This document shows positions 1 to 7,180 of a stretch of 10,877 nt of DNA, one piece after another. A program made the translations under genes and the position numbers. Where the stretch lies: NCBI GenBank assembly GCA_964423195.1, contig CAYRDY010000071.1:1-10877 (forward strand), read 5' to 3'. The notes under the pieces are model-generated. The model saw only the letters and a program-made list of their open reading frames with translations, did not search any database and was not told the origin of the DNA. Origin of the DNA: CAKRHR01 sp964423195. GTDB lineage: Bacteria > Bacillota > Clostridia > Lachnospirales > Lachnospiraceae. The stretch's first letter is position 1. Every line of letters starts with the position of its first letter.

Positions 1-18
1 GAAGAATTTCATGAGGCT

Positions 19-85
19 CGCTTCTTCCCGTTGGTGGATGGAGACATTATATTAAGAATGTTTCCGAAGCCAACGGGAAGACGCG
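19..85. repeat. Inverted repeat upstream of the pilin gene
   Basis: Arms at 23-34 and 70-81 are a perfect 12-bp inverted repeat (TCTTCCCGTTGG and its complement). After one mismatch, three more pairs follow (19-21 with 83-85). The 35-nt loop is AT-rich. No T-run follows on either strand, so it is not a canonical terminator. It could be an operator, a transcript structure or the edge of an inserted segment. The rest of 1-150 holds a possible -10 (TATACT, 113-118) without a clear -35, and a 6-bp dyad ATGAGT/ACTCAT (93-98/115-120) around that -10. Confidence 0.5.
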
Positions 86-150
86 GTCAATAATGAGTTC
101 TTCTATATTTTTATACTCATGATGAAGAATCATTAAGGAGGTACATTGAA

Positions 151-1545
151 ATGAAAAGAAATTCTTCAAAGAATGCGGATAATTCCGCGAAAAAACACAG
201 TGGCTTCACACTGGTGGAGCTTGTCGTCGTGATCGCTGTCCTGGCGATACTGGCCGGTGTCGGAGCTGTCGCGTACAGGGGCTACATCGTGTACGCGAAA
301 AAGGGTGTAGACAGACAGCTGGTCGGGGAGGTCAAGAACGCGGTGAGTATGGAGGCGCAGTCAGACACCTCCGTTTTGAAGCTAGGTGTGGGCGATGATC
401 GCGTTGTAATTGGCTCAATATTCATCAGTTGTCCGAGTAAGGAATCTGGAAGTCAAACAACCATCGCTGACCCAAGTGGAGTTCTTAATCGAGCGCTCAC
501 TGACGCATGTGGTGAGAATTATCCAACCGCCCTGCAGCTGAAATACGACGGCTGGATGGCTGACAGCACAGCTATAGGAGGATTTGTCAATGACAAGGGC
601 GAGCAATATCTGAATGCTGAAGAGGTGATGAAACATTTATACGGTTTTTCAGATACTTTTTTTGAATATCTCACAAACACAGATAGTAAATGGGGCCTTG
701 GCGGAGGAGCAATGTTTAATTTTGTCGTAAAATGTTTAAATCGTGACAGTAGTGCAACAAAAGGTGAGCTCGCTGATGTATTATTGCAAGGTGGTATGTC
801 TGAAGGATTAAAGGGAATGAATCAGAAAAATTTGAAAAATGCCGCAGTTTGGGCTGTTGCGAAATATTATGCAACACCTGACTATGAAGAGGAAATTAGG
901 AGTGCCATGGAGAAAAATCCTCTTGAGGGCGGAAGTATTTATATGCAAGCGCTTGATCTAATGCCAGAAGATAACTTTTCGCTCAATTTCGATAATCCCA
1001 CTGAGACAGAACAAAAAATGATGTATTCTCTTTTAAATTCATACGCATCACTAACGATGCTTGTCGAGTATCTTGATGATAAGACTGGGAAAAATGGAGA
1101 ACTTGTTGATGAATTCAATAAAACAGTAATGGATACAAGTCATAATCAGAGTGCAGGTCAAAGGGGGAGTAAATGGTTATCACAACTTCTTAATAATATC
1201 GAAACTGCAAGAAGAAGCATCGCAGAGGACGACGAGTTAAAGGCTTTAGCGGATGAGTATTATACGAATGGGCAGGCGAAAAATGATATAGATGCTTACT
1301 TAGATATTGCCTCACAAGTCCATGATATGCAGGAAAAGTACAACACAGCAGATAGGAATGCTATCTTAGACGAAAACCTCTTTACTGGGGATGAATTTGT
1401 TCAGGAATTAAAAGAAAACACCGGTGCTGGCGGTATCCTGATCACCGCCTATTCCGATGGAACCACTGTTGTCAGCCCGTCTGATGCCGATCCGGTGAGT
1501 AAAAACGCGACGGATGCCGCTCCAGAAGTCGCTCAGGGCGAGTGA
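151..1545 (+). CDS. Prepilin-type N-terminal cleavage/methylation protein (large pilin-like)
   Basis: This 464-residue protein has a class III (type IV pilin) signal. A short charged leader of 18 residues ends in Gly18, followed by FTLVEL, with the conserved Glu at position 5 of the mature chain (E23). A hydrophobic helix follows at about residues 21-42. A prepilin peptidase would cut after Gly18 and the helix would pack into a pilus-like fibre or pseudopilus; this is inferred from the family. The rest (about 75-464) is hydrophilic and matches no fold I recognise. At 464 residues it is much longer than ordinary major pilins (about 150-200). The start is set by AAGGAGG at 135-141, nine bases before ATG. 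No pilus assembly ATPase, peptidase or other pilin gene lies in the window. GC content drops sharply inside the gene: sampled 60-base lines are near 60% at 241-360, about 30-33% at 781-840 and 1021-1080, and about 57% at 1441-1500. The gene therefore looks mosaic. Confidence 0.85.
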   Translation: MKRNSSKNADNSAKKHSGFTLVELVVVIAVLAILAGVGAVAYRGYIVYAKKGVDRQLVGEVKNAVSMEAQSDTSVLKLGVGDDRVVIGSIFISCPSKESGSQTTIADPSGVLNRALTDACGENYPTALQLKYDGWMADSTAIGGFVNDKGEQYLNAEEVMKHLYGFSDTFFEYLTNTDSKWGLGGGAMFNFVVKCLNRDSSATKGELADVLLQGGMSEGLKGMNQKNLKNAAVWAVAKYYATPDYEEEIRSAMEKNPLEGGSIYMQALDLMPEDNFSLNFDNPTETEQKMMYSLLNSYASLTMLVEYLDDKTGKNGELVDEFNKTVMDTSHNQSAGQRGSKWLSQLLNNIETARRSIAEDDELKALADEYYTNGQAKNDIDAYLDIASQVHDMQEKYNTADRNAILDENLFTGDEFVQELKENTGAGGILITAYSDGTTVVSPSDADPVSKNATDAAPEVAQGE

Positions 1546-1645
1546 TTAAAATCAATAGAGATGTCCAGTCATAAAAGAGATGCTTTCAAGTTTTGTGTAA
1601 ATCGAAAATACTGATGCAAAACAGGAGAGGAAAGTGATTAAAATT

Positions 1646-1685
1646 AAAAAGCACGATGTTCTAAAAAAGGCACCGTGCTTTTTTT
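1646..1685. terminator. Bidirectional rho-independent terminator between convergent genes
   Basis: AAAAAGCACG (1646-1655) pairs with CGTGCTTTTT (1674-1683). Beyond one mismatch, pairing continues with TG/CA, and the loop is A-rich. The T-run to 1685 serves the plus-strand pilin transcript. The A-run on the left gives a U-run for the minus-strand CYTH transcript, so the hairpin can end both. The rest of 1546-1760 holds no convincing gene. Confidence 0.85.
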
Positions 1686-1760
1686 ATTTTGACCCGAAAA
1701 GTCATCATTCATAGAAAATATCATCCATTTTCTGCCTGAAGACCCGCCGATCAGATGTGA

Positions 1761-2216
1761 TCACAAACGTGGCTCGGACTCCGCCAGCCTGCTGTTCTGG
1801 TATTCGCCGGACAGGGTCACATCCCGGCCAAACCAGGCGGGCGGACTGAAGGCATCGGCCTCTTCGAGCGAGGAAAATTCCACCTCCGCGAGCATCAGAC
1901 CCTCGTAATCCCTCTCAAAGATGTCCAGCTCAATGGTCAGATGATCGCCGTGCGGGATCAGATAGCGGCGCTTGCGCAGAATCCGTCCGTCGGCCTTTTG
2001 AATCAGATGCGCGTAGGAGGCGGCGTCAAGCGGCAGATTGTATTCCTCCCTGGAGAGCAGGCCGCGTCCCTTATAGGTCAGGTAATAGTCGTCATTCTGG
2101 CGGCGCACCCGCACCACCGGATCCGTACACAGATAGCCCTGTTCGATCACCAGGCAGGGATATTGATCCGGTTCAAACGGGATCTTTTCAATGAGATATT
2201 TGCGCTCGATTTCCAT
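1761..2216 (-). CDS. CYTH domain protein (triphosphate tunnel metalloenzyme family)
   Basis: The 151-residue product opens with MEIERKYLI, the ExExK motif (E2, E4, K6) that defines CYTH/triphosphate-tunnel proteins, and carries the expected scatter of basic and acidic tunnel residues: R36/R38, K49, E58, the R-K-R-R run at 81-84, E96/D98 and E111/E113. The family binds triphosphorylated substrates with divalent metal inside an eight-stranded barrel. Members include inorganic triphosphatases, thiamine triphosphatase and class IV adenylate cyclases. Small bacterial stand-alone members like this are most often triphosphatases, but the substrate cannot be read from sequence. An in-frame TTG six codons upstream is possible, but ATG at 2216 is preferred because GGAG lies six bases before it and the family begins with this motif. 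The larger minus-strand gene ends 63 bp upstream, suggesting one operon. Confidence 0.85.
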   Translation of the reverse strand: MEIERKYLIEKIPFEPDQYPCLVIEQGYLCTDPVVRVRRQNDDYYLTYKGRGLLSREEYNLPLDAASYAHLIQKADGRILRKRRYLIPHGDHLTIELDIFERDYEGLMLAEVEFSSLEEADAFSPPAWFGRDVTLSGEYQNSRLAESEPRL

Positions 2217-2279
2217 GATGGTCTCCGCCTCCAAGCGGTTATTTTTATCTGATTTCCGGTACGAACCCCGTCGTCGTGA

Positions 2280-3371
2280 TCATTTTTCCGTCTTCAGGAC
2301 GTCGATGGCGTCATTGATCGTCTGTGCGGCGCCGTCGGCGATAATATTCTGCAGCTTTGCCAGGGATTCGATTTTCATGTAGCGCTTGCCGATCACGCGG
2401 CTGTAGTCCTCGGACACGACGCGGTCGGCCTCGTCGAGTTCAGCCTTAGCCTGATCATGCATGGCCCTCGTCTCGTCGACCTTTGCCTCAAGCTCCTGGA
2501 TTTTGGCACTGTATTGGCCGCGGATCTCGGCCTCCATCGACGGACGGGTCTGATTCTCGAAAGTCTCTTTGGCCCGTGCGTACTCATTATTCAGCAGATC
2601 CAGGGAATGTCGGATGCTGGAAATATTGTCGTCGTGGCTGTCGAGTTTGTACATGGATTCGTCCGTGTCGGACTCAATGGATTTGACGAGAGCCTTCAAT
2701 TTCTTTTTGTTGGCGTTGATGAGATCAAAATTGCGCCGCGCGTGGATGACCGCCCCCTGATTCTTGCCCCTGGTCAATTTGCGGATCAGCACATAAATGA
2801 TGATCAGGACAGCCAGAAATACCGCCACCAGAATGATCAGCTGGACGAGTTGATGGTTCGGGATCAGCTGGTAGATCAGAAATGGCAGGAGGATGCCGAC
2901 GACGAGAAAGAGGCACGTGATCAGCAGCAGGTCACGGGCGCCCTTTGGGACAAATAGGCGGTAAAAGAACGCGTGGTTAAACACAGGGGAGATACCGGCG
3001 TCCTTGAGTTCAGACCGCGATGCCTCGGACAGGCCGCGGTTTTCTTTGTTGACGGGCGCGGTGGTCTCCTTGATCCGCCTTTTGACGCCGCTGGCCTTGG
3101 CTTTCTCTTTCTGCGCGTTAGCCTTTTTCAGCTGTCCGTCGAGCTTTTCGAGACGTCCCTGATAATTTTCATCCAATGCCTCGCGCTCTTTTCTGACGGC
3201 GGTGGCAATGGCGTTTTCCATGGCTTTGTTCTCATTGGAGAGCTGTCGGAGGGCCTTTTTATAGGCACTGGCACACTCACTATATTTTTTCTTGGAGGCC
3301 TCCAGCCGGTTCAGCGCGGTCTCTGCATCTTTCAGCAATTTCAGATTTTTGGCACCTTCCGCAGTCATCAT
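2280..3371 (-). CDS. Hypothetical coiled-coil protein with two transmembrane segments
   Basis: I do not recognise a named family. Numbered from the first possible in-frame start (TTG, 3404; 374 residues), a long charged, Lys/Glu/Ala-rich stretch at about 20-115 reads as coiled coil. Two hydrophobic helices follow at about 157-179 and 186-208, joined by a short turn (IPNHQ). A second coiled-coil-like stretch spans about 262-330. Both coiled coils should lie on the same side, probably the cytoplasm, as a membrane hairpin with two arms. That topology is inference. Start choice: ATG at 3371 has GGAG at 3380-3383, eight bases upstream. ATG at 3389 and TTG at 3404 have weaker sites. A promoter fits at 3473-3445. 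The gene is followed after 63 bp by the CYTH gene, so the pair may be co-transcribed. A structural or membrane-organising role is possible, but no function is supported. Confidence 0.75.
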   Translation of the reverse strand: MMTAEGAKNLKLLKDAETALNRLEASKKKYSECASAYKKALRQLSNENKAMENAIATAVRKEREALDENYQGRLEKLDGQLKKANAQKEKAKASGVKRRIKETTAPVNKENRGLSEASRSELKDAGISPVFNHAFFYRLFVPKGARDLLLITCLFLVVGILLPFLIYQLIPNHQLVQLIILVAVFLAVLIIIYVLIRKLTRGKNQGAVIHARRNFDLINANKKKLKALVKSIESDTDESMYKLDSHDDNISSIRHSLDLLNNEYARAKETFENQTRPSMEAEIRGQYSAKIQELEAKVDETRAMHDQAKAELDEADRVVSEDYSRVIGKRYMKIESLAKLQNIIADGAAQTINDAIDVLKTEK

Positions 3372-3444
3372 GCTACTCACTCCATCCATTGACAATCCCG
3401 CCAAGTATATAAATAGGGAACGGCGGATATTTTCCGTTTGCTAT

Positions 3445-3473
3445 AGTTTAACGCATATTTCCTTCTGTATCAA
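3445..3473 (-). promoter_or_regulatory. Putative sigma-A promoter of the coiled-coil/CYTH pair
   Basis: Read on the minus strand, TTGATA (3473-3468) is followed after 17 bases by TAAACT (3450-3445). Transcription would start near 3438 and leave a short leader before the candidate starts at 3389 or 3371. The -35 is good and the -10 only fair. Confidence 0.45.
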
Positions 3474-3521
3474 GAGGAAAACTGTAAATGATCAAAAATA
3501 CACTTTGCTTTGCCCGTTTCT

Positions 3522-3578
3522 GTGAATCAGCGTGTAAGTCGGCGCGTGAATCAGCCGTGAATCGCGTGAATTCGCGTG
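3522..3578. repeat. Cluster of short direct repeats (GTGAATC) upstream of tig
   Basis: GTGAATC occurs at 3522, 3546 and 3557, and GTGAATTC at 3566, with related GCGTG steps between them and at 3574-3578. All lie just upstream of the tig -35 box (3591). Such a cluster could be multiple binding sites for a regulator. It does not resemble the CIRCE element or the CtsR heptad repeat that control many clp genes. The rest of 3405-3714 contains the two divergent promoters and no gene. Confidence 0.45.
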
Positions 3579-3590
3579 GGAAAATAATGC

Positions 3591-3619
3591 TTTACATCTT
3601 GAGGGCATTATTATATAAT
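3591..3619 (+). promoter_or_regulatory. Sigma-A promoter of tig-clpP-clpX
   Basis: TTTACA (3591-3596), a 17-base spacer and a perfect TATAAT (3614-3619) predict a start near 3625. About 90 bases of untranslated leader then precede tig. Geometry and -10 quality make this a strong call. Confidence 0.8.
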
Positions 3620-3637
3620 AGATTTCAGAATGCCCTC
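3601..3637. promoter_or_regulatory. Inverted repeat bracketing the tig -10 box (possible operator)
   Basis: GAGGGCATT (3601-3609) and AATGCCCTC (3629-3637) are perfect 9-bp inverted repeats. The 19-base centre contains the whole -10 box, and the right arm covers the first transcribed bases. A dimeric protein bound here would block RNA polymerase. The arms also lie too far upstream of the start for the whole hairpin to form in RNA, so a DNA operator is the better reading. CTTGAG is also repeated just outside or within each arm (3598-3603, 3637-3642). Confidence 0.5.
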
Positions 3638-3714
3638 TTGAGCTTATCTGCGGGCGGACTGCGCGGGGGCTGACAAACAAACGAGAAAACATCATTATTT
3701 AAAGGAGACGTAAT

Positions 3715-5082
3715 ATGAGTGTACAAGTTGAAACATTAGAGAAGAATATGGCCAGGCTGACGATCACAGTGCCGGCAGAAGAGTTTGAGAGAGCAGTCAC
3801 CAGGGTCTACAATAGAAATAAAAAAGACATTATGATTCCGGGCTTCCGCAGAGGCAGGGTGCCGCAGAAGCTGGTAGAGCAGATGTACGGCGCCAATATC
3901 TTTTTTGAGGACGCGGTCAATGACCTGGTGCCGGATGCCTATTTTAATGCCGCGGAGGAGAGTGGGCTGGAGATCGTATCCAAGCCGTCAATCGATGTGA
4001 CCCAGCTTGAAAAGGGCAAGGATCTGATTTTCACGGCGGAGGTCGCCACAAAGCCGGAGGCGACACTCGGTCAGTACAAGGGGATCGAGGTCGAAGTGCC
4101 TTCCACGGAGGTGACGGACGAGGATGTCGAGGCAGAGATCAAGCGCACCCAGGAGATGCAGTCCAGGATGGTGACCGTGGATCGGGCGGCCGAGATGGGC
4201 GACACGGTCGTGATCGACTATACAGGCACGGTCGACGGTGAGATCTTTGAAGGCGGCAGCGCGGCCAATTACAGTCTGGAGCTCGGATCCAACGCTTTTA
4301 TTCCGGGCTTCGAGGAGCAGCTCGTCGGTCAGCGCGCGGGCGATTGTGTCGATGTCAATGTGACTTTCCCGGCAGGTTATCACGCCAAAGAGTTGGCCGG
4401 CAGGGATGCTGTGTTTGAATGTGTAGTTCACGAGGTCAAGGCCAAGGAGTATCCTGAGATCGACGACGAGTTCGCCCAGGATGTCTCCGAATTTGACACA
4501 TTGGAAGAATACAGGGCCGATGTGAGGAAGTCCCTGACCGATCGGAAGGAGACTGTGGCCAGGTCACAGAAGCAGCAGCGCGTCATGGACAAGATTGTTG
4601 AGGAAGCGACGATCGAGATTCCGGACGCGATGGTGAATACACAGGCCGAAAATATGGTGGATAACTATGCTCAGAGCCTCGCTTATCAGGGCGTGAGCAT
4701 TGAGCAGTATTATCAGTATACCAATCTGAATGATGAGAGATTGAGAGATCAGATGAAGCCGCAGGCGCTCAGAAATATCAAAAACCGACTGGTGCTTGAG
4801 GCGGTGGTAAAGGCTGAGGGCATTGAGCCGACAGACGAGGAGTTCCAGGCAGAGATCGAAAAGATACAGAAGGATTCCGGGATGGACGACAAGGCCATGG
4901 AAGAGTATCTCACGGACGCTACGAAGAAAAATATCAGAGAGGATCTGGCCGTCCAGAAAGCGCTGGATTTTGTCACGGACGCCGCTGTGGGGATCACTGA
5001 GAGTCCTGATGAGCCAAAGGATGCAGAAGAGCCAAAGGATGCAGAGACAAAGGATGAAGAGACAAAGGAGGAATTGTCATGA
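3715..5082 (+). CDS. tig: Trigger factor, ribosome-bound chaperone and peptidyl-prolyl isomerase
   Basis: The 455-residue product has the full trigger factor plan. The N-terminal ribosome-binding domain (about 1-145) contains the signature GFRRGRVP at 43-50, the loop that docks on ribosomal protein L23 at the exit tunnel. An FKBP-type prolyl isomerase domain follows (about 160-240, with GDTVVIDYTG and FIPGFEEQLVG). The helical C-terminal chaperone domain runs to about 425. The last 27 residues are an extra acidic Glu/Lys/Asp/Pro tail built of near-repeats, making the protein slightly longer than usual (about 430). GGAG at 3704-3707 lies seven bases before ATG. tig is the first gene of the cluster, and its stop overlaps the clpP start (ATGA), so translation is likely coupled. 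It shields nascent chains in the cytoplasm, while the two genes behind it encode the degradation arm. Confidence 0.97.
   Translation: MSVQVETLEKNMARLTITVPAEEFERAVTRVYNRNKKDIMIPGFRRGRVPQKLVEQMYGANIFFEDAVNDLVPDAYFNAAEESGLEIVSKPSIDVTQLEKGKDLIFTAEVATKPEATLGQYKGIEVEVPSTEVTDEDVEAEIKRTQEMQSRMVTVDRAAEMGDTVVIDYTGTVDGEIFEGGSAANYSLELGSNAFIPGFEEQLVGQRAGDCVDVNVTFPAGYHAKELAGRDAVFECVVHEVKAKEYPEIDDEFAQDVSEFDTLEEYRADVRKSLTDRKETVARSQKQQRVMDKIVEEATIEIPDAMVNTQAENMVDNYAQSLAYQGVSIEQYYQYTNLNDERLRDQMKPQALRNIKNRLVLEAVVKAEGIEPTDEEFQAEIEKIQKDSGMDDKAMEEYLTDATKKNIREDLAVQKALDFVTDAAVGITESPDEPKDAEEPKDAETKDEETKEELS
5011..5061 (+). repeat. In-frame 18-bp tandem repeat in the tig tail
   Basis: GAGCCAAAGGATGCAGAA (5011-5028) is followed by an almost identical unit (5029-5046, one difference at the last base), then by a shorter degenerate unit, ACAAAGGATGAAGAG (5047-5061). 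They encode EPKDAE, EPKDAE and TKDEE. The next ACAAAGGAGG supplies the clpP ribosome binding site. In-frame slippage would change the acidic tail length without breaking the gene. Confidence 0.75.
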
Positions 5083-5660
5083 GTTTAGTGCCATATGTCA
5101 TTGAGCAGACGAGCAGGGGAGAGCGCTCCTATGATATTTATTCAAGACTTTTAAAAGACAGGATTATCTTTCTCGGTGAGGAAGTCAACGATACGACGGC
5201 GAGTCTGGTCGTGTCGCAGCTTCTGTTTTTGGAGGCGGAGGATCCGGGCAAGGACATCAGCCTTTATATCAACAGTCCGGGCGGGTCAGTTTCCGCGGGC
5301 TTTGCCATCTATGACACGATGAATTACATCAAGAGCGATGTCTCGACCATCTGCATGGGTATGGCGGCGAGTATGGGCGCGTTTTTGCTGGCTGGCGGCG
5401 CGAAGGGCAAGCGCATGGCGCTCCCGAATTCAACGATCATGATTCATCAGCCTTCGGGCGGTGCGCAGGGACAGGCCACCGATATCAAGATCGTGGCGGA
5501 CCGGATTCTCTACACAAAGAAACGTCTCAATGAGATTCTGGCGGCAAATACGGGGCAGCCGCTGTCACAGATTGAGATCGACACGGAGCGGGACAATTAC
5601 ATGAGCGCCGAGGAGGCCAAAGCCTACGGCCTGATCGACAATGTGATTGTCAACAGATAA
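5079..5660 (+). CDS. clpP: ATP-dependent Clp protease proteolytic subunit
   Basis: This 193-residue serine peptidase has the normal ClpP length. The triad is visible: Ser98 in GMAASMGAF, His123 in MIHQPSGG and Asp172 in DTERDNYM, at the same numbers as in Bacillus subtilis ClpP. INSPGGSV (64-71) forms the oxyanion/substrate strand. Two heptameric rings form the degradation chamber, fed by ClpX or another Clp ATPase. AAAGGAGG (5064-5071) sits seven bases upstream inside the end of tig, and ATG overlaps the tig TGA. No atypical features were seen. Its partner clpX starts 83 bp downstream. Confidence 0.98.
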   Translation: MSLVPYVIEQTSRGERSYDIYSRLLKDRIIFLGEEVNDTTASLVVSQLLFLEAEDPGKDISLYINSPGGSVSAGFAIYDTMNYIKSDVSTICMGMAASMGAFLLAGGAKGKRMALPNSTIMIHQPSGGAQGQATDIKIVADRILYTKKRLNEILAANTGQPLSQIEIDTERDNYMSAEEAKAYGLIDNVIVNR

Positions 5661-5743
5661 GTTTGGAGGTAAACTTCCAGATCTACCTTGATGACGCATT
5701 CGAGTGCGTCAGGAAAGACAAAAAAATGAAGTGAGGTAACCAG
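5661..5743 (+). other. clpP-clpX spacer with small hairpins
   Basis: GACGCA (5693-5698) and TGCGTC (5705-5710) form a short hairpin. TGGAGG (5664-5669) can pair with CTTCCA (5674-5679) using one G-U pair, hiding a GGAGG that precedes no convincing gene. There is no T-run, so transcription should continue into clpX. Confidence 0.35.
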
Positions 5744-7045
5744 ATGGCAGGTCGTATGGACGATAAAAAAGGACAGCCGAGATGTTCTTTTTGCAATAAG
5801 ACGCAGGATCAGGTGAGAAAGCTGATCGCGGGACCGAATGCTTTCATCTGCGATGAGTGTATCGAGATCTGTGCGGAGATCATCGATGAGCAATATGACA
5901 GCGGTTATGAGAGCGAAGAGATCAATCTGATGAAGCCTGTGGAGATCAAGGCCTTCCTCGATCAGTACGTCATTGGGCAGGAGGATGCCAAGAAGATACT
6001 CTCCGTGGCTGTTTATAACCACTATAAGCGGATTCTGGCCGGCGAGCGCAGCAGCGATGTGGAACTGCAGAAGAGCAATATTATCATGGTCGGTCCGACC
6101 GGTTCCGGCAAGACCCTGCTGGCGCAGACGCTTGCCAGGATGCTGGGTGTGCCGTTCGCAATCGCCGACGCCACGGCGCTGACGGAGGCCGGTTATGTCG
6201 GTGAGGATGTGGAAAATATTCTACTGAAGCTGATTCAGGCGGCGGATTATGATATCGATCGCGCGGAGCGCGGCATTATTTACATTGATGAGATTGACAA
6301 GATCACCCGCAAGGGTGAAAATGTTTCGATTACCCGCGATGTGTCCGGTGAGGGTGTACAGCAGGCGCTGCTCAAAATTCTTGAGGGCACGATAGCCAGC
6401 GTTCCGCCGCAGGGCGGCCGCAAACATCCGCACCAGGAGTTCATACAGATCGATACGACAAATATCCTCTTTATCTGCGGCGGCGCCTTCGACGGCCTGG
6501 AAAAGATCATCGAGTCCAGGATCGGGCACAAGTCGATCGGATTCGAGGCCGAGATTGGCATGGACAGGGACAATACGGCGGTGGGCGAGCTGCTCAGGCA
6601 GGCGCTTCCGGAGGACTTTGTCAAGTATGGCCTGATCCCGGAGTTTGTCGGCCGCGTGCCGGTCAACGTGGCGCTGGATCTGCTGGATGAGGATGCGCTC
6701 GTGCGCATTTTGACAGAGCCGAAGAGCGCGATTGTCAAGCAGTATCAAAAACTTTTTGAGATGGACGGCGTTCGGCTTGATTTTACGAAGGAGGCGGTGC
6801 GCGCGATTGCTAAAAAGGCGATTGAGCGCAAGACGGGCGCCAGAGGCCTGCGGGCCATCATGGAAAATACGATGATGGATCTGATGTTTACTGTGCCTTC
6901 GGATGAGACAATCACGAGTTGCGTGGTCACGGCGGAGATGGTGGAGTCCGGCGCGGCGCCGAAGATCACATACGGTGAACGCGCGCTGACCAGACAGGGG
7001 AGCGGCAAGAAGCTCCCGAAAAAAAATAACAACGACATTGCGTGA
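5744..7045 (+). CDS. clpX: ATP-dependent unfoldase of the ClpXP protease
   Basis: The 433-residue protein is a complete ClpX. The N-terminal zinc-binding domain has Cys14-x2-Cys17 and Cys36-x2-Cys39. The AAA+ module has Walker A GPTGSGKT (117-124), pore loop GYVG (150-153), Walker B IIYIDEID (178-185), an RKH loop (226-228) and sensor-2 GARGLR (365-370). IGF (265-267) is the loop that docks onto ClpP, which confirms the working pair with the gene upstream. It unfolds tagged proteins and threads them into ClpP. GTGAGG at 5731-5736 lies seven bases before ATG. A second in-frame ATG four codons later is less well spaced. The next gene, engB, starts 135 bp downstream. The lon gene often found here is absent. 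Confidence 0.98.
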   Translation: MAGRMDDKKGQPRCSFCNKTQDQVRKLIAGPNAFICDECIEICAEIIDEQYDSGYESEEINLMKPVEIKAFLDQYVIGQEDAKKILSVAVYNHYKRILAGERSSDVELQKSNIIMVGPTGSGKTLLAQTLARMLGVPFAIADATALTEAGYVGEDVENILLKLIQAADYDIDRAERGIIYIDEIDKITRKGENVSITRDVSGEGVQQALLKILEGTIASVPPQGGRKHPHQEFIQIDTTNILFICGGAFDGLEKIIESRIGHKSIGFEAEIGMDRDNTAVGELLRQALPEDFVKYGLIPEFVGRVPVNVALDLLDEDALVRILTEPKSAIVKQYQKLFEMDGVRLDFTKEAVRAIAKKAIERKTGARGLRAIMENTMMDLMFTVPSDETITSCVVTAEMVESGAAPKITYGERALTRQGSGKKLPKKNNNDIA

Positions 7046-7101
7046 CGTGTGTCGGTCCGGAATCGTGCGGACTGTCACTGTGGCACTGCAGATCAATAAC
7101 A

Positions 7102-7130
7102 GGGGATGTCGCAGAAGCTGCGGCATCCTC
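7102..7130 (+). other. Stable hairpin between clpX and engB
   Basis: GGATGTCGCAG (7104-7114) pairs with CTGCGGCATCC (7118-7128) with one G-U pair and an AAG loop. Two further pairs at the base extend it to 13. The next bases are not a T-run, so it is not a standard terminator. It may slow polymerase or mark an RNA processing point. A smaller hairpin, GTCCG/CGGAC, lies at 7055-7072. The in-frame ATG at 7106 lies inside the large hairpin, which argues against using it as the engB start. Confidence 0.5.
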
Positions 7131-7180
7131 GCTTGCTGTTAAAATACCATTTTTCAGGCAGAGGGAGGGGGAATCGGAGA

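Noticed and set aside
11..55. ATG AGG CTC... mini-frame, possibly the tail of an upstream gene
   Set aside because: Fourteen codons from that ATG, no ribosome binding site and too little sequence to tell a gene end from chance.
1634..1714. Short frame from GTG 1634, preceded by AGGAGAGG
   Set aside because: It has a nice ribosome binding site, but only 26 codons, and it is read straight through the terminator hairpin.
2457..3392. Plus-strand frames opposite the coiled-coil gene
   Set aside because: They are shadows of the minus-strand gene; they lack ribosome binding sites and show biased low-complexity residues.
5691..5729. Twelve-codon frame between clpP and clpX
   Set aside because: The nearby GGAGG is over 20 bases away and may be paired in a hairpin; the frame is too short to support.
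7106..7180. Longer N-terminus for EngB
   Set aside because: The extra 25 residues are unlike the family, the ATG is inside a strong hairpin, and a good ribosome binding site serves 7181.
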